Source: Flavobacterium urocaniciphilum
GTDB taxonomy: Bacteria > Bacteroidota > Bacteroidia > Flavobacteriales > Flavobacteriaceae
Reading direction: 5' to 3'
DNA length: 64,000 nt
Assembly (NCBI RefSeq): GCF_900110615.1
Contig: NZ_FOEI01000005.1
Coordinates: 159,428 to 223,427 of the forward strand
In this document: piece after piece, positions 1 to 5,938 of the stretch
How positions within the stretch are numbered: position 1 is the stretch's first letter
Layout of the letters: each line of letters starts with the position of its first letter
Made by a program: the position numbers and the translations under genes
Notes under the pieces: model-generated
What the model saw: the letters and a program-made list of their open reading frames with translations, nothing else
Database searches by the model: none
What the model was told of the DNA's origin: nothing

Positions 1-2
1 AA

Positions 3-143
3 GATATGATTGCGCCAATTGAAGCTAAGAATTTAAATTGGAAACAAAATGTATTATTAAAACTGCCAAGTTCAGCTTTGAATTTAGTCGATAAAATAAA
101 GTTATTACTTTTAAAAGTTGGAGTAAAACCGAGTACGTATTAG
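3..143 (+). CDS. C-terminal fragment of an unrecognised protein (5' truncated by window edge)
   Basis: An open frame enters from the left edge and ends at a TAG at 141-143, giving the last 46 residues, which end in KVGVKPSTY. The segment is rich in Leu and Lys and has no diagnostic motif. The stop is immediately followed by the stop of the convergent sugar-ketoisomerase gene (144), so the two genes meet tail to tail with no spacer. The neighbours are sugar-nucleotide and glycosyltransferase genes, so a polysaccharide role is possible but is only context. I cannot name the protein. Confidence 0.5.
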   Translation, partial: DMIAPIEAKNLNWKQNVLLKLPSSALNLVDKIKLLLLKVGVKPSTY

Positions 144-536
144 TTATTTGATTGTACTCAAATATTCTTTATAATTTCTGATGTAATCGTCTTCTGAAAA
201 CTCTTCAGAAGCTAAAACCAAACATACGGAACCCGAAGAAAAATTCTCTAATTCGCGCCACATATTATTTTCAATAAGTAATCCTCTATCCGGACGATTT
301 AAAGTGATGACTTCTTTAGATTTACCGTCTTTTAAAACAACATCAAAACTTCCAGAAATGGCAATTAAAACTTGTTTTAGTTTTTTATGTGCATGTCCGC
401 CACGCTTGGCACCACTTGGAATATCAAATAAATAATACACTCGTTTTACATCAAAAGGAATGGTAGAATTTTCAATTACACCAATGTTTCCACGAGTATT
501 ATTTATTTTAGGAATTTCGATAATTTTATAATTCAT
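144..536 (-). CDS. FdtA/QdtA-like dTDP-4-oxo-6-deoxyglucose 3,4-ketoisomerase (cupin, WxcM-like)
   Basis: This is a 130-aa single-domain cupin. The RGGHAHKKLKQVLIAISGSF stretch is the metal-free cupin core of the FdtA/QdtA/WxcM sugar 3,4-oxoisomerases, followed by the second strand block RPDRGLLIENNMWRELENFS. Known members isomerise dTDP-4-keto-6-deoxyglucose to the 3-keto form on the way to 3-amino-3,6-dideoxyhexoses in surface polysaccharide. I take the ATG at 534-536, giving MNYKIIEIP. The frame extends to a GTG at 554, but that extension (MPRNDK) lies inside an interspersed repeat (540-563). It sits downstream of a GT4 glycosyltransferase on the same strand, consistent with an LPS or exopolysaccharide locus. 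The exact sugar product cannot be decided from sequence. Confidence 0.82.
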   Translation of the reverse strand: MNYKIIEIPKINNTRGNIGVIENSTIPFDVKRVYYLFDIPSGAKRGGHAHKKLKQVLIAISGSFDVVLKDGKSKEVITLNRPDRGLLIENNMWRELENFSSGSVCLVLASEEFSEDDYIRNYKEYLSTIK

Positions 537-539
537 TTT

Positions 540-563
540 GTCATTACGAGGCACGAGGCAATC
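540..563. repeat. Interspersed repeat family A, copy 1
   Basis: A 24-nt sequence starting GTCATTACGAGGCACGAG lies in the gap between the GT4 and ketoisomerase genes. It matches 21 of 24 bases with the reverse complement of 14619-14642. The gene-proximal end supplies a spurious upstream GTG start for the ketoisomerase. Confidence 0.6.
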
Positions 564-584
564 TCTTTATTTTTAACTTTATGT

Positions 585-1682
585 TTAATTTCTTTCAAAA
601 AACGCTAACCATTCTGCACCAATAGTTTCCAAACTAAAACGTTTCACACTGCTTAAAGCGTTGTGTTTACATTGTAAATATAAAACTTTATCAGAAACAA
701 ATAAATTAATTGCTTCAATTAATTTTTCCGAATTTTGATTTTCAACTAATAATCCGTTGTTATTATCAACTATAATTTCATTCGGTCCAGATTCATAATT
801 CCAAGAAATTATTGGTGTTTCACAGGCTAAAGATTCCAATAAAACCATTGGCATTCCTTCATATTTACTAGTTGAGATGGTAAATAGCGCCTTTTTATAA
901 AAGCGAAATGGATTTTTTACATTGCCTTTAAAAACAACCAAATCTTGTAAATTCAGGCTTTCAGCTAATTTTATCCATTTACTTTTAAGTTTTCCTTCAC
1001 CAAGAATCATCAATTTAATATTTTGAGATGGCAAGACCGATTTTGCATAACATTCAATTAATTTATCAAATTGCTTTACGTTCTTATTCATACTTCCTGC
1101 AGATAAAACATATTGATATTCATCTGAAATTAATTCTTCAGACTTAACTGCAATCGATTCAAAATCTAAAGGATTATAAATTAATTGTGTTGGAATAAAA
1201 TCATATTTCGAACTTACTTTCTCTTTAATTCCTTGAGAAACAGTTATAAATTGTTGGCAATTTCTATAGAGTATTTTAGCAAGAAATGTATTTTTAGGAA
1301 TATACGATTTTAACTTAAAGCTATGTATCGTTTGAATAAATTTGGGATAAACGAAATTATGAATGATTACTTCTTGCCAAAAGTATTGCTTGGTTCTAAA
1401 ATCTATTACATAATCAAATTGATTATTGGCAAAAAAATCTTTTAAAGCAAAAAAGCGCTTACTCCTACTCCACCAGCTATTTCTTTTATCTTTTAAATGT
1501 TCTAGATGAAAAATTTTACCGGCAAAATCGTATTCCACTTTTCCAGCAAAAACCACATGATAAACTTCAAAATCTTGTTGATCGAAATATTGAGATAACA
1601 AAGCAGCACAACGTTCAGCACCACCATCTGAAAGTGTAACAGTAACCAAACATATTTTTAATACTGAAGTTTTCTTATCCAA
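585..1682 (-). CDS. Glycosyltransferase family 4 protein
   Basis: The 365-aa protein has the GT-B fold pattern of retaining GT4 enzymes. The N-terminal acceptor domain starts VTLSDGGAERCAALLSQYF (GGAER motif, residues about 20-24). The C-terminal nucleotide-sugar domain has a VLSAGSMN..KQFDKLI block, ILGEGKLKSKW, and the EX7E motif in KYEGMPMVLLESLACETPII. No signal peptide or membrane span is visible, so it should act at the cytoplasmic face of the inner membrane. It is cotranscribed with the sugar ketoisomerase 48 bp downstream, which points to lipopolysaccharide or exopolysaccharide assembly. Donor and acceptor are unknown. Confidence 0.88.
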   Translation of the reverse strand: MDKKTSVLKICLVTVTLSDGGAERCAALLSQYFDQQDFEVYHVVFAGKVEYDFAGKIFHLEHLKDKRNSWWSRSKRFFALKDFFANNQFDYVIDFRTKQYFWQEVIIHNFVYPKFIQTIHSFKLKSYIPKNTFLAKILYRNCQQFITVSQGIKEKVSSKYDFIPTQLIYNPLDFESIAVKSEELISDEYQYVLSAGSMNKNVKQFDKLIECYAKSVLPSQNIKLMILGEGKLKSKWIKLAESLNLQDLVVFKGNVKNPFRFYKKALFTISTSKYEGMPMVLLESLACETPIISWNYESGPNEIIVDNNNGLLVENQNSEKLIEAINLFVSDKVLYLQCKHNALSSVKRFSLETIGAEWLAFFERN

Positions 1683-1757
1683 AAGTTAGAGTTTTAAACA
1701 AATATAAAAATATTCAATAAACTATATTAGCGATTCGATAAATTTATAAATACTTTG

Positions 1758-1765
1758 TATATTTG
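1758..1765 (+). promoter_or_regulatory. Putative -7 element of the murQ promoter
   Basis: TATATTTG fits the Bacteroidota -7 consensus TAnnTTTG and lies 23 bp before the murQ ATG. A clear TTTG -33 box at the usual 19-bp spacing is not present, so this is moderate evidence only. Confidence 0.4.
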
Positions 1766-1788
1766 GTCAACAATAATTTAAAAATCAA

Positions 1789-2610
1789 ATGTCGTTTACA
1801 AGAACAACAGAGCAATCTTCGAAATATGAGCATTTAGAAAAAATGTCTGTTCAAGAATTGCTTTCAAACATTAATAATGAAGACAAACTGGTACCATTAG
1901 CTGTTGAAAAGGCTTTACCACAAATTGAAGCTTTAATTTCTCAAATTGTAGCTAAAATGAAAAATGGTGGTCGTTTGTTTTATATTGGTGCAGGAACTTC
2001 TGGTAGATTAGGGATTGTAGATGCCAGTGAATGTCCGCCAACTTTTGGAGTTCCTTTTGATATGGTTATTGGAATTATAGCTGGTGGAGATACAGCCATT
2101 CGAAAAGCTGTTGAATTTGCTGAAGATGATAAAAACCAAGCTTGGATTGATTTACAAGAATGGAATATTAATGAAAATGATGTGGTTATTGGAATTGCAG
2201 CATCAGGAACTACACCTTATGTTATTGGTGGATTAGAAAAATGCAATGAAAATAATATCATTACTGGAAGTATTAGTTGTAATGCTGGAAGTCCGCTTTC
2301 GAAAACAGCAAAATTTCCAATTGAAGTTATAGTTGGACCAGAATTCGTAACTGGAAGTAGCCGAATGAAAGCCGGAACAGCACAGAAATTAGTTTTAAAT
2401 ATGATTTCAACTGCTACGATGATTCAATTAGGTCGTGTAAAAGGAAACAAAATGGTTGACATGCAATTAAGTAATGTAAAATTAATTGATAGAGGTGTGA
2501 GAATGATTATGGATGAAATTAATGTTACATACGAATTAGGTGAAGAATTATTAAAAAAACACGGAAGTGTTAGAAAAGCGGTTGACTATTTTAATGGAAA
2601 TAGACAATAG
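1789..2610 (+). CDS. murQ: N-acetylmuramic acid 6-phosphate etherase (MurQ)
   Basis: This 273-aa SIS-domain protein is recognisable throughout: LFYIGAGTSGRLGIVDASEC at about residues 63-82, IAASGTTPYVIGGL, and the family signature GPEFVTGSSRMKAGTAQKLVLNM. The two glutamates equivalent to the E. coli catalytic pair are Glu81 (DASECPPTFG) and Glu112 (VEFAEDD). The enzyme cleaves the lactyl ether of MurNAc-6-phosphate, giving GlcNAc-6-phosphate and lactate in cytoplasmic peptidoglycan recycling. It is slightly shorter than the E. coli protein (about 298 aa). No MurP transporter or AnmK kinase is next to it. The small genes downstream, on the same strand with gaps of 44 and 2 bp, may be cotranscribed. 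Confidence 0.96.
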   Translation: MSFTRTTEQSSKYEHLEKMSVQELLSNINNEDKLVPLAVEKALPQIEALISQIVAKMKNGGRLFYIGAGTSGRLGIVDASECPPTFGVPFDMVIGIIAGGDTAIRKAVEFAEDDKNQAWIDLQEWNINENDVVIGIAASGTTPYVIGGLEKCNENNIITGSISCNAGSPLSKTAKFPIEVIVGPEFVTGSSRMKAGTAQKLVLNMISTATMIQLGRVKGNKMVDMQLSNVKLIDRGVRMIMDEINVTYELGEELLKKHGSVRKAVDYFNGNRQ

Positions 2611-2654
2611 TACTTATATCAATTAAAAATTAGTAAAAACTTAAAAAGTAAAAT

Positions 2655-3152
2655 ATGAAAAAGTTATTCGTAATCGGTTTATTTTTAATTTCTGTTGCAT
2701 CCTTTGCACAAAGAAGAGGTGTTGAACCAAGAGTTATTCCTGCTGGTCAAGAAATTGAATTAAAAGACAATAAATTTTACATCAATAACGAACAAATTCC
2801 ATCATACGAAATTAAAAATTACTTAAAAGCGAATGATTTTAAAGCGTATTCTTTATTTAATAAGTCGAAAAACAAAAGCGTTTTAGGAGGTTTCTTTTTA
2901 GGATTGGGTTCTGCTTTAATTATTGGAGACGCAGTAAAAGCTGCCGTTTCTGATGTTGATTATCCTACTGCTATGTCTTACATTGGTGGTGGACTAGTTG
3001 GAACTTCTATTTTTGTTTTAAAAGGAAAAAAACAAAAAATGCGTGATGCAATTGATACGTACAATAACGGTTTAAAAACTACTAGTCAAACTGAAACAAC
3101 TATTGATTTTGTAGCTAATAACAATGGAGTTGGGTTACGATTAACATTCTAA
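2655..3152 (+). CDS. Secreted/envelope protein of unknown function
   Basis: The 165-aa protein begins with a clear signal peptide (MKKLFVIGLFLISVASFAQ, cleavage after SFAQ). A short basic, polar segment follows, then a glycine-rich hydrophobic stretch at about residues 79-115 (VLGGFFLGLGSALIIGDAV and IGGGLVGTSIFVL) that could form one or two membrane hairpins. The end, GVGLRLTF, finishes in a Phe as outer-membrane barrels do, but the protein is too small for a normal barrel. It lies 44 bp after murQ and 2 bp before the DUF6095-like gene. I recognise it only as a flavobacterial hypothetical. Confidence 0.7.
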   Translation: MKKLFVIGLFLISVASFAQRRGVEPRVIPAGQEIELKDNKFYINNEQIPSYEIKNYLKANDFKAYSLFNKSKNKSVLGGFFLGLGSALIIGDAVKAAVSDVDYPTAMSYIGGGLVGTSIFVLKGKKQKMRDAIDTYNNGLKTTSQTETTIDFVANNNGVGLRLTF

Positions 3153-3154
3153 TC

Positions 3155-3376
3155 ATGTCTGTAAACAAAGAAATTTTAAATAAAGGACTTCGATATTTAG
3201 CTGGTTCCTTACCAACGCTTTTTATCGGAGTTTTTATATTGAATAGCAGTTTTAAAAATCAAAAACATCCTTTGTTTATTTATGTATTGATTGTATCAGT
3301 ATTAATATGTGGTTATGCCGTATTTCTGATGTTTAAAGGTATCAATACCATAATGAAAAGTATGTTTGAAAAATAA
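3155..3376 (+). CDS. DUF6095-like small membrane protein
   Basis: This is a 73-aa protein with two hydrophobic helices (about residues 15-30 and 41-60) joined by the polar turn NSSFKNQKHP. The pattern GLRYLAGSLPTLFIGVFILN is what I recall for the flavobacterial DUF6095 family, which typically sits next to murQ. It is probably an inner-membrane protein. The function is unknown. The family assignment is from memory, not a search. Confidence 0.75.
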   Translation: MSVNKEILNKGLRYLAGSLPTLFIGVFILNSSFKNQKHPLFIYVLIVSVLICGYAVFLMFKGINTIMKSMFEK

Positions 3377-3448
3377 TTCTATTTTTGATTTATGAATTTA
3401 GATTTTCGAAGTTTGAATTACTAATCAAAAGCAATAAAATACAATCAA

Positions 3449-3820
3449 TTGAAAAAATACATTTACATCTTATCAGTCTTTTTATTATTTTCTTGTTATA
3501 ATCAAGAGCGAAACTGTAAAGATTTCAAAACTGGAAAATTTACATCAGAAACTACCGTAGAAGGAAAAAAATTCACAAGTACTTTTGAAAGAAATGATTC
3601 TATTCAGATAGAAAACTATAATAATGTGATTGATACGTTTACCGTTCGTTGGATTAATGATTGCGAATACATATTAGAAAATGTAAAACCTAAGAATAGA
3701 GAAGAAGAAAAAGCTATTCATGTTAAAATACTAAATACCAAAGACTTAAAATACAATTTCGAATATTCTTTTGTAGGCGATGCAAAAAAACAGTTTGGTT
3801 CTGTAACAAAAGTGGACTAA
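3449..3820 (+). CDS. Small lipoprotein, TTG start
   Basis: The 123-aa product begins MKKYIYILSVFLLFSC, a lipoprotein signal with Cys16 as lipidation site. The start codon must be TTG (3449-3451): the signal peptide begins there and no in-frame ATG or GTG lies just upstream. The mature part is a small beta-rich domain (FKTGKFTSETTVEGKKFTSTFERND... CEYILEN...). From memory, homologues in flavobacteria carry the misleading database name 'DNA topoisomerase IV', probably from proximity to parC/parE; nothing in the sequence supports a topoisomerase. Function unknown. Confidence 0.78.
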   Translation: MKKYIYILSVFLLFSCYNQERNCKDFKTGKFTSETTVEGKKFTSTFERNDSIQIENYNNVIDTFTVRWINDCEYILENVKPKNREEEKAIHVKILNTKDLKYNFEYSFVGDAKKQFGSVTKVD

Positions 3821-3865
3821 TCTGCGTAAAACCTTTGTAATTAAATTAAAAACTAAATAAATAAA

Positions 3866-4723
3866 ATGGAAGTTTTATCTAATCCAAATGCTTGGGTAGC
3901 ATTATTAACCCTAACTTTTTTAGAAATCATTTTAGGAATTGATAACATCGTATTCTTATCAATCGTATCTGGAAAATTAAAAGAAGAAGATCAACCAAAA
4001 GCCAGAAGAATTGGACTTTTATTGGCTATGGCGTTTCGTATTATCCTTTTATTTGGTATTACTTGGGTAATGAGTTTAAAAGATTCGTTCTGTGATTTCG
4101 ATTTAGGATTTGTTACTGGTGGAATTTCTGGTCAAAGTATCATCGTTTTTGGAGGTGGTTTGTTTTTATTATACAAATCTGTTTCTGAAATACATCATAA
4201 ATTAGAAGGTGAAGAAGAAGCAACAGCAGGAAAAGCGAGCAATTCATTAGCTTCAGCAATTATTCAAATTGCATTATTAAACATTGTTTTCTCTTTTGAT
4301 AGTATCTTAACTGCAGTTGGATTAGTAAGTGCTGCAGAACCACCAGTTGGTTTCGGACCTGCAGGCGCTTTAGAAATTATGATTGGAGCAATTGTTATAT
4401 CGATTATTATCATGTTAATTTTCGCCGGACCAGTTTCTAAATTCGTAAACCAACATCCTACTATTCAAATTTTAGGATTATCGTTCTTAATATTAATTGG
4501 AGTAATGCTATTAGCTGAAGGTTCACATTTAGCAAGTATTAAATTCTTTGGTGGAACTGAAGTTCATAGTATTCCTAAAGGTTATTTATACTTTGCAATA
4601 TTCTTCTCCTTATTTGTTGAATTCTTAAACTTGAGAATGAAGAAAAACAGCAAGAAACCAGTTAAATTACACAACAATAAAATTATTGATGAAAAATTAA
4701 CGGATGACGATTTAATGAATTAA
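3866..4723 (+). CDS. TerC family integral membrane protein
   Basis: The 285-aa polytopic protein has the TerC/Alx signature motifs. FLEIILGIDNIVFLSIVSGK (Glu20, Asp26, Asn27) is in the first helix and LLNIVFSFDSILTAVGLV in a later one; the acidic residues are the proposed metal ligands. About seven hydrophobic segments end in a Lys-rich cytoplasmic tail. TerC family members are linked to tellurite resistance and, for Alx/YkoY types, to manganese export and metallation of exported enzymes. Here there are no ter genes nearby, so a metal-export role is the more likely inference. It converges on the next gene across a bidirectional terminator. Confidence 0.92.
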   Translation: MEVLSNPNAWVALLTLTFLEIILGIDNIVFLSIVSGKLKEEDQPKARRIGLLLAMAFRIILLFGITWVMSLKDSFCDFDLGFVTGGISGQSIIVFGGGLFLLYKSVSEIHHKLEGEEEATAGKASNSLASAIIQIALLNIVFSFDSILTAVGLVSAAEPPVGFGPAGALEIMIGAIVISIIIMLIFAGPVSKFVNQHPTIQILGLSFLILIGVMLLAEGSHLASIKFFGGTEVHSIPKGYLYFAIFFSLFVEFLNLRMKKNSKKPVKLHNNKIIDEKLTDDDLMN

Positions 4724-4739
4724 TTCATTCACATAACTT

Positions 4740-4772
4740 AAAAAAAGCCTCATTAAAATGAGGCTTTTTTTT
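4740..4772. terminator. Bidirectional intrinsic terminator, copy 1 of a duplicated pair
   Basis: An A-run, the stem GCCTCATT/AATGAGGC and a run of eight T lie between the convergent terC and tail-anchored-protein genes. The sequence, including the following ATGCT, recurs almost exactly at 8430-8467. Confidence 0.88.
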
Positions 4773-4782
4773 ATGCTTATTA

Positions 4783-5604
4783 TTAAGTATTGCTACATTT
4801 AATAATTGCTCTTATTAGCATAATTGCAAACCAAATATAACCCCAATGAAAACTACTTGAACTTTCTTTTTTTACTTCTTTAGAAGCAATTTTAGCATTC
4901 TGGTTAATGATCTCGCTAACTTGTGGTGAAAAAGAATGATAATTCACCATGCACTTCATAATTAATTTATTATTCTTTTGAAAATTATTTGCGTTATAAA
5001 AATTCGAAGTAACATTAATTAAATCATTCATAACATCATCAGATTCAGGAGAGCTAAAATGATTTAAAGATTGATATAAATTTGGATTGTATAACGCTTG
5101 TAAATCTTTAGTTGAATAAGTATTGTTCGAATAACGATTAATCATTAAGCTTGTCTTTTCAAACAATTTCACTTTCACAAAAGCCATAAAAGAAAAAGGA
5201 AATAACTCTTTATGCTCTATTAATTGCTCAATATCTTCAAATTCATAATCTGCTAATTTTTTTCTCAAATTGTTTTTTAAATCTTCTAATAAATATTCTT
5301 CAATTACAAAATGAATTTCATCAAAATTTTGATTTTCAATCGTATCCGCAAATAAAGAACGTAAATGATAATCGCCTGTTAAAAAATTAAATAGTAATCT
5401 AGTATTACAAATAACATAGAAACTAGATTTATAATTTTTCAACACATGAATTAAGTTTACAGCTGTTGTATTGTCAATTGCATCTGGATTAATTTTTTTT
5501 TCTAACTTTATCTTTTTTTCAATCTGAAAAATTTCGTTTTCACTTAAATCATTAATACTTTTAAGGTCTCCATTTAATTGAAAAAATAAGCTTACTATAT
5601 TCAT
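4783..5604 (-). CDS. Tail-anchored protein of unknown function, Hsp70-linked
   Basis: The protein is 273 aa from the ATG at 5602-5604 (MNIVSLFFQLNG). The frame opens further to 5625, but that start would lie inside the promoter (TACATTTG on the minus strand, 5623-5630), so I prefer 5604. There is no signal peptide. A soluble, mostly helical and charged body of about 240 residues is followed by a Ser-rich linker and a single C-terminal hydrophobic helix (HWGYIWFAIMLIRAII), so the body should face the cytoplasm from the membrane. It contains no HPD motif and so no J-domain signature. It is transcribed divergently from the mini-GrpE/Hsp70 pair with only 40 bp between start codons, suggesting common control. 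I do not recognise the family. Confidence 0.75.
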   Translation of the reverse strand: MNIVSLFFQLNGDLKSINDLSENEIFQIEKKIKLEKKINPDAIDNTTAVNLIHVLKNYKSSFYVICNTRLLFNFLTGDYHLRSLFADTIENQNFDEIHFVIEEYLLEDLKNNLRKKLADYEFEDIEQLIEHKELFPFSFMAFVKVKLFEKTSLMINRYSNNTYSTKDLQALYNPNLYQSLNHFSSPESDDVMNDLINVTSNFYNANNFQKNNKLIMKCMVNYHSFSPQVSEIINQNAKIASKEVKKESSSSFHWGYIWFAIMLIRAIIKCSNT

Positions 5605-5612
5605 GGCTTTTA

Positions 5613-5630
5613 TAAATTTGTACAAATGTA
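5613..5630. promoter_or_regulatory. Back-to-back promoters with a central palindrome
   Basis: TAAATTTG (5613-5620, plus strand) and TACATTTG (reverse of 5623-5630) both fit TAnnTTTG and point in opposite directions. They share the perfect 12-bp palindrome ATTTGTACAAAT (5616-5627). The arrangement serves the divergent tail-anchored gene and the mini-GrpE/Hsp70 genes. No -33 boxes are convincing. Polymerase or a repressor bound here could affect both directions. Confidence 0.45.
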
Positions 5631-5644
5631 ATTAATACAGAAAA

Positions 5645-5932
5645 ATGATAGATATAATTAATCAACTTTTTGAAATAGAAAGAAAATCAATAGAAAACGA
5701 AATTCATATACTTGAAAGAAACCTAACAAGAATCAAATATGAATTTGAACAATTAGGATATATCATTGAAAATCCGATTCATAAAAAATTTGATGAACGA
5801 GATACTTCTATTGAAGCTAAAATAATGAATGAAAATTCAACTCTGATTACTAAAGTATTAAAGCCAATTATTTATACCAATAATGACGGGCAATTAAAAA
5901 TTGTTCAAAAAGGTATAGTTATAGTAGAATAA
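5645..5932 (+). CDS. Mini GrpE-like protein (putative Hsp70 nucleotide exchange factor)
   Basis: The 95-aa protein has an N-terminal amphipathic coiled-coil segment (about residues 1-40, IERKSIENEIHILERNLTRI) and a short beta-rich C-terminus. The C-terminal pattern, THLITKV-type hydrophobics then VLKPIIYTNNDGQLKIVQKGIVIVE, resembles the end of the GrpE beta-wing, where V-x-QKGY and RPAMVxV strands contact the Hsp70 nucleotide-binding domain. The long dimerisation helix of GrpE (about 190 aa in total) is mostly missing. It ends 6 bp before the Hsp70 gene, so the pair is almost certainly cotranscribed, which supports an exchange-factor role. The similarity is weak and inferred by eye; other short coiled-coil partners remain possible. 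Confidence 0.6.
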   Translation: MIDIINQLFEIERKSIENEIHILERNLTRIKYEFEQLGYIIENPIHKKFDERDTSIEAKIMNENSTLITKVLKPIIYTNNDGQLKIVQKGIVIVE

Positions 5933-5938
5933 ACATAT

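Noticed and set aside
3449..3820. DNA topoisomerase IV as product name for the small lipoprotein
   Set aside because: The sequence is a 123-aa lipoprotein with no topoisomerase motif; the true parC and parE are elsewhere in the window.
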